Source: Pyrenula massariospora | Taxonomy: Eukaryota > Ascomycota > Eurotiomycetes > Pyrenulales > Pyrenulaceae | Length of the DNA stretch: 64,000 nt | Assembly (NCBI GenBank): GCA_021030905.1 | Contig: JAGFMI010000008.1 | Coordinates: 1,178,001-1,242,000, forward strand | Direction: 5' to 3' | In this document: positions 25,099-35,673 of the stretch, piece by piece | Numbering within the stretch: the first letter of the stretch is position 1 | Layout: every line of letters begins with the position of its first letter | Made by a program: the position numbers and the translations under genes | The notes under the pieces: generated by a model | Told to the model about the DNA's origin: nothing | Database searches by the model: none | The model's input: the letters and a program-made list of their open reading frames with translations, nothing else

Positions 25099-26320
25099 AT
25101 GCCCCGTAAGTGACTTCTGCATCTTGCCTTGAAATTCAAGCTATGATCCTTGTTGCAGGACTGACAGCTCACTAGATGCAGCTGAGGATGACGATCCTGT
25201 CGTAACAACCTACGACGTCTACCTTACCCAATCCAATAGCCAGGACTCACAGGACCACACCTCCCAGCGAAGTACTCTGCTCCTCCAGTTCCCGGACCGA
25301 CGAAAAGCTCAGCCATACAAGGAGCTGACGCACCAAAAGCCCTCGACCCTCCGCCTGAAGCCGTCCACAGGTCTCGTAGAAATCGACGTCCCAATCGACA
25401 CCCTAAACAATTACAATCCCGACCGTGGAGAGAAGTACGGAGCGGCCCTCCGCCGAAGTCGCATCTTGACCCAAGGAGGCTCACAGGGCCTAGCAGGAGG
25501 CTTCAACACATCACACGTATCTCGAGGCTCCTACGACCCAGAGGATGCTGACACGGTCAATCTCACCTCGATCCCCCGACACAGAGACATTCATGACCAC
25601 GACTCACCGGCGCTATCAAACCAAACCCTCGGCGGCAAGATCAAAAAATCAACCGCCAATGACCCGATCTATATGCTCGGCTGTATCGCAGGAGATTCCG
25701 TCCACCTGACACGGCTAGACACACTCGTCCAGCTCGCCCCTCAACTCCACCATCTTGATGCATCAGATGAGGTCCAGCGTGCCAAGACGTCCGGGGAACG
25801 GCGGCAAACGGGAGAGGGCAGCAGTAAACCTGTTGCAGCCCGCGCGGTCATTTCGCGGATCAAAAATGTGGATATGGATCCAGAAAAGGACAAGAAGGAT
25901 AAGAATGACGCATTACTGATTGATATTCAGGCGGAAGGCTGGAGAAGGTATACGTGGGTTGACCATGATGACTTTGAGTCTGCCAGCGCATATGACAGGT
26001 ACTTGCGCATGCACCCCGAGGTTGACGCCACGCAATTGAAGAGTCGTGTGGACAATGCGGAGTGGTTGGATGCGATGAGTGCTCCAAGGGTTGATCCGTC
26101 AGGTGGCAAAAATGGGGCGATGGGATTGCTTGCAAAGGTGAAGGGGAGGGAAAGGGAGAAATTGCGAAAGAAAAGGTCGGAGGAAAAGAGAAAGGAACTC
26201 GGGACGAAGGAATCGGCTCCTGCAGATGCTCACGACAGGGGCCATGACACCATGGAAGACGAAGACTCGGGTAGCGAGACTGAGTCTGACGATACTGACG
26301 AAGATCATGCGGAGGAATGA
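25099..26320 (+). CDS. RPC37: RNA polymerase III subunit RPC5/Rpc37
   Basis: Subunit of the Pol III TFIIF-like Rpc37/Rpc53 heterodimer, which acts in initiation, termination and reinitiation. The first exon is only seven bases (25099-25105). A 70-nt intron ends at 25175 and the main exon runs 25176-26320, giving 383 residues starting MPHAAEDDDPVVTTYDVYL. The dimerisation fold is visible as YDVYLTQ, then LLLQFPDRRKAQPY, and RLKPSTGLVEIDVPID. Further on are YMLGCIAGDSVHLTRLD and the conserved EGWRRYTWVDHDD. The C-terminus is basic, then strongly acidic. Oddly, the same frame continues for 60 codons beyond the TGA at 26318, ending in an AT-hook (KPRGRPKK) and a stop at 26501. See findings: the true end may be 26503 through a small in-frame intron, readthrough, or a recent nonsense change. 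Confidence 0.9.
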
Positions 26321-26503
26321 GATGAAGGAGGCAGCGATGTGGAGATGATTGACCCTCCGCCTGCAGCCCAGAACTCTAGAAGGAAAGGCAAGGCTCCTGT
26401 AAGGGAACGGGATACCACAAGATCGGATGCGCCAACGCCAGCAAGGAAGCCAAGGGGGAGACCAAAGAAAGTATCTCTCCAAGACGCAGTCGTGATTGAT
26501 TGA
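26321..26503 (+). other. in-frame 3' extension of RPC37 with AT-hook
   Basis: Sixty codons in the RPC37 frame follow its TGA without interruption. They begin with acidic residues like those before the stop, then Pro/Ala, then a basic stretch with the AT-hook core KPRGRPKK, ending SLQDAVVID and TGA. A 57- or 60-nt GT...AG segment from 26271 to 26327/26330 would remove the stop in frame, though its acceptor (AAG or GAG) is weak. The composition looks like protein rather than UTR. Confidence 0.5.
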
Positions 26504-26934
26504 GCTCTAACTCAAGAAAATGATACCCCGAATTTGTTCAATGACCGTACTGTCCATGACACTATTATCTTGATCATTTCCATCCAATTGCTTACCACGG
26601 GAAAAGCACCATTTTCTAGCCTGTAAACCGGGAACGGAAATGTGACATGGAGCATACAACTCATGGAATCAGAATAGCATTGAACATTTTATTTACTACA
26701 CGTCCAGAGTTGAACGTACAAGATCATCCGGATAATCTACAACCCAACCTGGTCCTGACTATATTGCGCCATGCTCCCATGCCGTTGATGCAAAACCTTT
26801 TCTGCCGGGCCCAGAAAGTCTAACTCTCTACAGTGGCTATGTGGTGCCGACATGGCCCGTTCCTCTCTTCCAGATAGAAGTAGAGCGTAGTGGTCTTCTT
26901 TCTGATCCTTTTCCGGCTATAACAGACCCACCCT
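26504..26934. other. convergent intergenic RPC37 / VMA16
   Basis: About 430 bp between convergent genes. It should hold both 3' ends. Nothing else is seen. Confidence 0.5.
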
Positions 26935-27788
26935 TTATTCCCCTTTGAGCTCGCCGGCCTTCCCCGATAGGAGCAGTCCTACTATCAATCCGAACAGCCC
27001 CAATACTGAGCTAAAGATCTCGATCACAAGTACCTTCACGAATCTGTAGCACAGTCAGCCAACCATCTCCTATCCCAAAACACCATCCTGACTCACAGAC
27101 TAGGATCTGCCGCATCCGCCAACGCCGCCGAACTCCCATTAATCCCAACGCTCACGCCACAAATCAAATTACACACCCCCACCGTCAGACCCGACCAGAA
27201 CAGCGCAAACCCGGTATAGTAATTCGACCCAGACGCGATCTCTATGCCGCCCACGGAGTTGAGTTTTGCAGAGAAGACGATGGACATGATGACGCCGTAG
27301 ATGGCGACGACTTCGCAGAAGATGATGGAGATGAGGTTTTTGGTGCGGATTCGGGGGGCGCGGACGCCCCCGCCGAGGATGGAGGAGCCGGTTATGAATA
27401 TGCCCCTACCAAGAATTCTGTCAGGGACTGTGATCGGAGATTGAGGGAGGTTTTGTATGGTTAAGAATTACCATGCAGCGCCGACGACCGATAATCCAAT
27501 GCACAGGCCGATGCCAGTGCTAGCCCAGCCGTAGGGGGATATGCTTTCGAGGAAGTGTCCGACCTGAAGAACAGTGTCTTTGTTAGTTGGGCGCGGGCAA
27601 GACAGTCGGTCGAGGAGCAATTTTGAGAAGTTCGTACGTTGAAAGTTTCGCCTTCATTGTTGAAGAGGAGATCTGCATCCTGCCGTTAGTATACTGGCTG
27701 GCTCCAAGTCCAAGGACAGATTGATCTTACACAGTCCAACGACTCCGAGCGCGGCGGTAGCTCCGCCGGCCGGATAGGCAAGGCTCAT
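26935..27788 (-). CDS. VMA16: V-type proton ATPase proteolipid subunit c''
   Basis: Proteolipid of the V0 membrane sector that carries protons during vacuole/Golgi acidification. Spliced minus-strand model: 27788-27731, 27672-27638, 27563-27472, 27405-27097, 27043-26935 (introns of 58, 74, 66 and 53 nt), 200 residues against 213 in yeast Vma16. Membrane segments follow the two-hairpin proteolipid plan. [21 protein letters not shown] and [16 protein letters not shown] lead to [17 protein letters not shown], which carries the proton-binding glutamate (IFCEV). A second hairpin has [14 protein letters not shown] and [20 protein letters not shown] with the glutamate at the c/c' position. The C-terminus is [10 protein letters not shown]. 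The extra N-terminal hydrophobic segment (LGVVGLYLLF) separates c'' from c/c'. Confidence 0.96.
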
Positions 27789-28301
27789 ACTTGATGTGCG
27801 CCTTTTCTACCTGACACTGGGGAGTCAAGGCGAATCGAGAATGGTTATCGGGTCGAAATATCGCCGCCGTGGACGCTGAGCGGGAGCTGTTGTTGGATGG
27901 GAACAAGCGAGCTCAACTTTCTGTCGTGACGTGCAAGCCGTAAAGGTGTTAGCGGCTGGGCGCCATCTTGCGGGCGGAGCTTTGGCGATTCGGTCCCCGG
28001 CTCAGCTTCCTCATGAGGATTTTATTCTTGGGCACGGCAAACTCAGGGTCTAATCGAGGATCGACAAAGAATTAGGGGAGCGCGGTGTCTGGACACAGCT
28101 GAACGGTATTTATTCTACGCCCATGACCATTAATCAGAGATGATGTAACGGATTGTGCACTCTCACATCGATCTCTCGTAATCAACCTTCCCGTATCAAG
28201 TCATTACACGAATTCCAAGGACGCAACTCTCTCCCCATCTTTTTGATTCCTCCGTTTAGTCGACTACCACTGTCCGAAAACTTCTGTCTAAGAGGCGCAC
28301 C
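27789..28301. promoter_or_regulatory. divergent promoter region VMA16 / YPT6
   Basis: 513 bp between the divergent starts of VMA16 and YPT6, so both promoters should lie here. No TATA box is obvious, which suits housekeeping genes. Confidence 0.45.
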
Positions 28302-29096
<795 letters not shown>

Positions 29097-29760
29097 AACA
29101 AAATCGCGCCATTTAAGACATCAGCACAAACCACCTTGACACCTTCTTGTCGATAATATGGGGTGGGCAGACGGTGTTGTATATTTCAAGTAACAGATCT
29201 GTAGGCCTTGGCACATACGGGGAGGTTTCCAGCTGTCCAGCATTTGTGCGCGGCGTTGCCGGAAGGGTGCCCATGCGGCTAGCGAGTATGACTTGATCCT
29301 AGAAAATGAAGTAGTATTATGAGAGATTGGATCAGATAGATAATGTCTGAGTACAAATCAAATAGAACGCTCGTTTTATGTCGTATTTCTCTGACTTACA
29401 TTCTGACACGAACGCGCTTGGTGACTATAACAGCTCTTGAGACTCAACAATTTCTGTGCAATATACTATAGCCGTCTACTTATCAATGTAAGATCCGATT
29501 AGAACAAGAAAAGCGCCTTGTCAAGTTTCAGCGAAGCACAAACAATTGTGGGGAGCAACGCCCATGTCGCGCGCACGTTGGATAGCCAATCATGGTAAGC
29601 AGCTCTTAAGACTAATTTGCCGCCAGTTTCCGCCCGATTTCATCATTGTCATCTTTCTTCACTTCTTCAACGCTCCTTTTGATTCACAGCACAAACGACA
29701 CAGCCAGAGCCCGTTTCTGTATTGTTGGGCATCTCTTCAATCCAACGATCCGTCACTGTC
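29097..29760. other. intergenic YPT6 / KEI1
   Basis: 664 bp between two plus-strand genes, holding the 3' end of YPT6 and the promoter/leader of KEI1. No other feature is seen. Confidence 0.45.
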
Positions 29761-30888
29761 ATGGCGTTCTCAAGCCGCCTCCTCCGCATCCCGCGGCCAC
29801 AGGTGAGCGCAAAATGCGCTCTACGACTTTGAGTCGCGATGCTGACAGTACTGCAGACTTTCCTATACACAATGTCCCTCCGAACTGGCGCAGAACTTAT
29901 AACCCTCTCTCTCCTTCTAAACAAAATTTCTGGTCTCTACGGCCTCCTAGCCATCCTTACAGGCTACCACCTCAATTCCATACAGCTCTCCATGTACATC
30001 TACTCTCTCCTAGCGCTCGCCTTAACTGCGTACCTATCCTCGCATATCCGCAAACAATCGCCCCTTCAATGCCTGGCCTTAGCTTGGTTCTACGTTCTCG
30101 ATACTATTGTCAATGCCGCCTACACCGCTGCCTTTGGCGTAACTTGGTTCCTTGTAATCTCGCAACACCATAAGGGCAATGATCCTTCCAACGCCGGTCC
30201 TGGTGCCGGAACAATCGGTGATACTGCCGGCTTCACGAGCCCGGAATACAACGTCTCAGCTGTCAACGTTGCAGCATCGCCAGCTTCCGGTCTCAAGCCA
30301 GGCCAAGACGCAGTTGCGGCCGGTATTCCTGCGGACGCGCCGGCAGGGTCGAGCAGCGGCACCGATGGCGGCTCTGCTAGTCTTGGTCATGGAGTTCTTC
30401 AGCCAGAGAGTTTCAACAGTATTGGTTTGATCTGCACTCTCTGGACTATTCGTCTATACTTCTGTGTCATTATGCTAGCCTATGCTCGCTTTGTTCTCAG
30501 ACAACATCTCGCATATTCATCATCCAAGCCAGGCTCTACTTTCTCGTATGCCTCAGCGTCCACCTCGTCCTCGTTAGCGGAGAATCCCTTTGCGCCGTCC
30601 AAGCCTGAAGGTATGGGGTGGAAAGGTAAGCTAGGTCGCGCGATGGTGAGCGTGGGTGAAAAATATTGGTTAGGGGCGGAAGGTGACGACCAGAGCTGGA
30701 TGGCCGCTGTTGGTGGAAAGTTTCAAAGGAATGAGCGTGCAGCAAACAGTGGGACAACTGGAGGTCTCGTTGTGCCGGGGCCAGTAGAAAGAGAGCGAAG
30801 GAGGCGGAGCGGAACGGGACCGCCGCCACCGATGGCTCTACCTGGGGTTGGGCAGGCGCAAGGAAAGGGGCTGGATATTGCGCTGTGA
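29761..30888 (+). CDS. KEI1: inositol phosphorylceramide synthase subunit Kei1 (DUF1753)
   Basis: Golgi membrane protein that partners and regulates IPC synthase (Aur1) in fungal sphingolipid synthesis. Exons 29761-29802 and 29857-30888 around a 54-nt intron, 357 residues. The spliced start reads MAFSSRLLRIPRPQ then TFLYTMSLRTGAELITL. The conserved family core follows: NKISGLYGLLAILTGYHLN, QLSMYIYSLLALALTAYLS, LAWFYVLDTIVNAAYTAAFG. A fourth membrane segment (TLWTIRLYFCVIMLAYARFV) comes after a low-complexity Gly/Ala/Ser loop. The cytosolic tail is basic and low-complexity. Its neighbour YPT6 also works at the Golgi; the adjacency may be coincidental. Confidence 0.9.
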
Positions 30889-31177
30889 ACGGTCCCCGGG
30901 ACATGAGGGTATGGAAGAGATGTAATGTGGATGTGTGGACATATAGACAGCTAATTGGATATAGAGCATTTCTTGGTGTACATAGGATCCGGGAATCAGC
31001 ATTGCCTGTCGATCAGTCTGATGGAAAATCGATATTCGTACAGCCCAATGGCTAAGTTCCCTTTCCAAAGCCAAGAAGACAGCTTCACGGGGACGGCCAT
31101 AGTCGCAGTCACGATAACTACCGCCATCCAGACGAACGCCGCCGCCAGATTCAAGCAACCCCAATACTCCTCACCAT

Positions 31178-31636
31178 TCACGCCTTACCCTTCTCCACCC
31201 CCTCCCCCTCCCCTTCCTCCTCACTATCCTCATCAGATGGCCCACTAGTAACCCTCCTCTCAATCCCCTCCACCACCTCCCTCCCACACATCCTCACATT
31301 AACCCCCACCCTCGCCCCCTTCTCCCGCTCCCCCTTCACCCACCAATGCGTCACACACCCGCACCGACTACAGTGATGAAACTCCGTATTGCTCTGCCCG
31401 CCGACGTCGTCGCGCACGTACGGCACGGTCGTGGCCCCCGCGTCGACGGTGATGAGCACGGACGAGGCGGGCGCGTAGTAGGCCCAGAGCACGCCGTAGC
31501 TGAAGCAGAGGGTGCAGCGGCATTCGTTGAGCCAGGGGGGTGGGGAGGGGAGGGTGAGGGTGACGGCTTTGCAGTGGCAGGTTGCGAGGAGGGGGGTGGA
31601 GGGGTAGGATGGGGGGGAGGGTTTTTCGGTGGACAT
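31178..31636 (-). CDS. GFA/CENP-V domain zinc protein
   Basis: Single-exon protein of 152 residues from the ATG at 31636; the frame extends upstream only through a non-ATG start. It has the Mss4-like fold motifs of the glutathione-dependent formaldehyde-activating (GFA) family: CHCKAVTLTL, then NECRCTLCF, then HHCSRCGCVTHWWVKG. These pairs bind two zinc ions. The tail is acidic low complexity. The family includes S-hydroxymethylglutathione-forming enzymes, but most fungal members have no known reaction. The gene is convergent with KEI1, 289 bp away. Codons end mostly in C in the first half and G in the second. Confidence 0.88.
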   Translation of the reverse strand: MSTEKPSPPSYPSTPLLATCHCKAVTLTLPSPPPWLNECRCTLCFSYGVLWAYYAPASSVLITVDAGATTVPYVRDDVGGQSNTEFHHCSRCGCVTHWWVKGEREKGARVGVNVRMCGREVVEGIERRVTSGPSDEDSEEEGEGEGVEKGKA

Positions 31637-32731
31637 TGTTTGGTGCGGGGGGGTTGGGGGTGGAGCGGAGAGAGGTAAAGGAATTGGCTTCTTGGGGATT
31701 GAGGGGGTCGTTCCTATTTTATTCCTGCTCGAATAATGGTCTGAGGAGCTGGTGATTCTGCGAATGAAGGAGAATGATGCTGTGTCCAAAGGAATACCAG
31801 TCAAACTCAAGAACGAGGACGAGCGAGCTTTTTCAATTCATATGAATGCCCATGATCTTCAATTGAGCCCACATTTGGTAGACTCCCCCCGCACTTCTGC
31901 CTGTCGCCAAGGCGCCGCGAAGATAGGGGCCGTCGTCGGCGTCAACCCGAGACCCTGTGCCCTCGCCGCTTCTCACTCTAGCTTCGTTCTAACGCTCCAT
32001 TGTCGAAGACTTAATCTCACATCTTCGATGCGATGAGTCAATCTAACGACTGGGAATGTGCGATTCTCGAGTGGAACGGGACGCTGTGGAGACCCGGAGG
32101 TATGACGACACAGGGACCATCTGTGGCGATTAGACCTTCCACTCTATCAGTTTTCACGTTGGACTTTGTGTTCCAGAGGACATGACCACGCTGACCGTAA
32201 GACAGAACCAAGAATTTGCTGACCTCTTCGTGTTATGGAGCAACTGCGATTACCATTTGTCAGTACCTCCTGCATAGTGAGTAAGATATCTTGTTTTTTT
32301 TTTTTGCAATCGCATTCTGTTGAAGCCATCGTTCATGGAACATCGCTGTCTAAGGAGGGGCAATGCATTCAACCATCACGACCGTGTTACCAGTCAGCCA
32401 GCATGCTTCAACGGGTGTTCTGTGAGACGTAGGACTAAGTAGGGCTGTCCCTCCCTACTACCTGCCGAAGAGACAGAAGAATATTGATGGGATGACCAGT
32501 GGTAGCCTTTGAAACTCTTTTCGAACGACCACGAATTGAAATTGCTAGGATCACTATAACCACTACTTCATACCAGGAAAGCTGGACAGTGCCTCTCTAT
32601 CTATAAAACGCTTGCGGAAAATAAACAAGGCCCAAAGATTCTATTACTAGATTACCTAACGCGATGTAGTCTGTCCTCAATCTACCGCCTTCTCTGTCCC
32701 TTCCCTGTAGCAAACTCAAATCGCGTCTGAA
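31637..32731. other. intergenic, promoter of GFA gene
   Basis: 1.1 kb between two minus-strand genes. It contains a T12 run at 32294-32305, and no gene or RNA is recognised. The first 200 bp should include the GFA gene leader. Confidence 0.45.
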
Positions 32732-33820
32732 TCAACAGGACTGTGTCGTGCAATTCGCTTCCCTCCTCGGCTCAAGCTTCGCGGCGGCCGTCGCAGTAGC
32801 CTTCCAACTCCCATCCGAGGGCGTTGTCTCATTCAAGTACAAGCTTGGAGGGCAGGGACCTGGTGGATACGGGCGCATCGATGCACACTCCTCGCATTGC
32901 CAGAATTTCTCATTGCAAGTGAGCAGCGCCCAAGGCTTACTCCGCGTCACATGGGTCTCATAAATCGAGAGAAAGTGGACGGTCCCGTTGCATCTGCTAT
33001 GTATGACTTGACTGCAGAGTTCTTCGTATGGCCAGATGCCGGGGGGTAGATCTGACGAGCGCTTCGATACTGCACGCGTCTCGTTCTTTGGGGGGTGGAA
33101 GAACGGTGGGGACGACGACGTGTTGGTATATTTTCCGTTAGTGAGGAGGTAAGGGGCTGACGGCCCCTCGATGGAATGAGTCTCGCGTTTAGAAGGCTTG
33201 TCCAGGCCCTTGAACGTTGTCTTGAAGGGCGGATCACAGAAAAATGGCGATGTCAATGCACAATAAGCGCATGCCGCGTGTTTCTCTGTGCAGTTGAGTT
33301 GTGCCCAAGACTCGTCACTGGCCGCCAAGGTCTTATTAAACGAGTGGTGGACGGTGGTAGTTTCGTTGCATTTGCCCTCTAAGATAGGAATACAGCGATA
33401 TTTGAAGGTACCGCCACGGGCGTCGTCCGAACGTTTCGACACTGCTGCAGTCTCGTTCTTTGGGTGACGGAGGATGGTGGAATTAAAGTCACGTTTGGAA
33501 GGCTTGTCCAGACCCTCTAGCGTTTTCTCGACCGCGTCGATTTCGCTCTCAATGTCTTCCTTCAGCGGCTGGCCCCAGATGTGGAGGTCCTTGAGGATGG
33601 GGAGCAGAGCGTGAATGCAGCGCTCTTTATGCTCCGAGTCGCCATTTAGGGTGCACTTTGACGCCGCGAGTTCGTGAAGGAAGTCTTCGACGTGGGGATC
33701 TATGGCGTCGAAACCAGCGGGAGGGCTGATCGTTAAGTCCTCGGGGACGGGAATGGCAGTGACGCCCGCTAGAAGGATCACAGAGCCCACGGCCAGCTGA
33801 GTGAGAAGATTAAAGCGCAT
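32732..33820 (-). CDS. secreted precursor with two Kex2-flanked six-cysteine modules
   Basis: Unrecognised 362-residue secreted protein, one exon, start ATG at 33820. Signal peptide: MRFNLLTQLAVGSVILLAGVTA. A helical pro-region (about 25-105) has its own cysteine pair (56, 68). Two homologous modules follow, each preceded by GLDKPSKR (103-110 and 205-212) and by HP(P)KNET.AVSKR (to 130 and 254). All four end in KR, the Kex2 site. Module 1 cysteines are 143, 151, 177, 184, 187, 195; module 2 cysteines are 269, 277, 302, 309, 312, 323. The shared pattern is C-x7-C-x24/25-C-x6-C-x2-C-x7/10-C, with an N-glycosylation sequon right after the second cysteine in both. The C-terminus adds two more cysteines. 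The layout suggests processing into two disulfide-bonded peptides. Function is unknown; secreted effector, signalling or antimicrobial roles are all open. Confidence 0.8.
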   Translation of the reverse strand: MRFNLLTQLAVGSVILLAGVTAIPVPEDLTISPPAGFDAIDPHVEDFLHELAASKCTLNGDSEHKERCIHALLPILKDLHIWGQPLKEDIESEIDAVEKTLEGLDKPSKRDFNSTILRHPKNETAAVSKRSDDARGGTFKYRCIPILEGKCNETTTVHHSFNKTLAASDESWAQLNCTEKHAACAYCALTSPFFCDPPFKTTFKGLDKPSKRETHSIEGPSAPYLLTNGKYTNTSSSPPFFHPPKNETRAVSKRSSDLPPGIWPYEELCSQVIHSRCNGTVHFLSIYETHVTRSKPWALLTCNEKFWQCEECASMRPYPPGPCPPSLYLNETTPSDGSWKATATAAAKLEPRREANCTTQSC

Positions 33821-33882
33821 GGTGCTTCAGAAGTGATTTTTGGGGTTTGCGGATAGCGAAGGACAGTGTAAGGACACTTGAA

Positions 33883-33891
33883 ATTTTTATA
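33883..33891 (-). promoter_or_regulatory. TATA box of the secreted six-Cys gene
   Basis: On the minus strand TATAAAAAT lies about 65 nt upstream of the ATG at 33820, the usual fungal TATA spacing for a short leader. A strong TATA suggests regulated expression. Confidence 0.5.
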
Positions 33892-35673
33892 ACGAATGAT
33901 TCAAAGAATTTTCAAAGGCAGGAAATTCTAGGACAAGAATTGGCTTTGGTGCTCTCAGGCTGGTCGGTGGGTTGTCTCCTCCAGCCTTCACATTATGAAT
34001 TACTTCGATATTATGTGAGAGTTTTTTCATATGATAAGCATCCCTTTGTGGAAGTACTGAACCATGGTTTTACAGGGAAACCAGGACAACTGGCTCGGAA
34101 GCCGTCGTTGACTGGTGCGTAAGAAGTATAATGCATCATAGATCCGCCATAGAAATTGGCTCTCAAAGACATAAAAAGTCTGGTTTTCAATATTCACGAT
34201 GACAACAGCAAACTTTAGGGGTATTTTCTTCTTCCGGCTACGGAGCCCAAGATCTTATGGTTAGCACAACAAAATGCTCTTCCCAGAATTGTTCCGTGCA
34301 ACCAGAGGTCAGCCCCCTTGAGGACCATTCTCGCATGGGTGGAACAAAGTGGCGAAGGAAAAGGCGGGAATTGTTTCATTCAAAGAAGAAAAGCGTGATC
34401 AATAAGAAAGATTTAGAATACTCCAACCACTGCATCCCTATGGCTAAGAAATGAATTGAAGCCGAGTGCCTTCGTAGCTTTGCACTTACGAAAACTTCCG
34501 TGCGCCGCCGAAAATATTTTCTCTTGCTTCAAGTCGGAATTGTTTCCATTGCGTCAGTTACTACAGGTATACGTTGCTCAATCGCGGAGACATACGAGCC
34601 CTGAAAGCGGATCGAAGACTAAGGGCACGGTCTTCTATTTGATCCCAGAGGTGTCTTCAAGACATTGAGAAAAAAGGTTGGGGAGCCTGATGAGTGGCAG
34701 GAAGATATGACATTTCGGGCGCCGCGTGTTCATCAGCAAAAGGCCGGGCTCTGATCGCCACCCTGAAACGCAGTCAACTCGAAGACCGCTAGTCAGAGTT
34801 ATTGTGGTGTATCCGGAGGCTCGGTTGCCTTGCTAGCCATTCATGAAAGGTCTTAGCTTAATGACAAGGTGCTAGAAACCACCTCATGCATTCGCGTCTA
34901 CATTCTCGGACAGCTCTAGTCCTAATTGGGACTTTTTGACACGGCAACCGGAGTAAGCCGCGTACTCTCTCGAGAACACGTCTAGAGATACGTGGACTTC
35001 AGCAAAAGGCAATTGCGACGATATCAACGTTACATACATCAATCGAAATCGTTCGACATCTCGCAGGCTGCACAAGAGCATCACTTCACGGTGTCGTGGA
35101 ATCCCCGATCGTTGGCATTTTTGGAGTGGTGCGCAAACACATCGCTTGAAGCTCGTCGATCTGATTCGGTGGGACCCAGAGCCGACTTCATGATGGGCGA
35201 CCCTCAGAATGGGCCCCCCGAGCCGTTGCACCCATACCGCGTGCCTTATCTGGTGAATGGTGCTACGCTGTTGCGAACTCATTGCCAGGATTGGGGCTGG
35301 AAACTTGAGATTGACCCTCTGCTACTGGCCAATGAACTTCGACATTCGAGACCCTTCAGCCGCCGCTGGATTTGACAAAGCATTGCGAATATTGTCGCTT
35401 ACAAACGTCAAGACCGCCATACAAATTTCCATTTCTCGACGGGAATTCCACTTATGTTGACGCGTATTTCATCGAGACGTCTACGCGGCTCTTACCAGTA
35501 GACGCTGTGTGATAAGTTCAATTACCATGGACAGAATCTCTATAATTGATCATCTTAAATAAACCACTTTTGGAGGAGTTTGGCTACAGCATGAAAGCCT
35601 GTTTCACTCCCTTCAAACTGTTTCTTCATTGAATCCGGCGGATTTCATTCCAGCTACCGATTGTCAGATTAAG
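33892..35673. other. intergenic, no supported gene
   Basis: 1.8 kb between the divergent secreted-protein and MFS genes. Open frames at 34257-34454 and 34992-35375 (the latter opening only at a GTG) have no recognisable domain. No RNA gene or repeat is seen. Confidence 0.45.

Noticed and set aside
34992-35375. 127-codon plus-strand frame
   Set aside because: Opens only at a non-ATG codon, overlaps a similar minus-strand frame, and I recognise no family.
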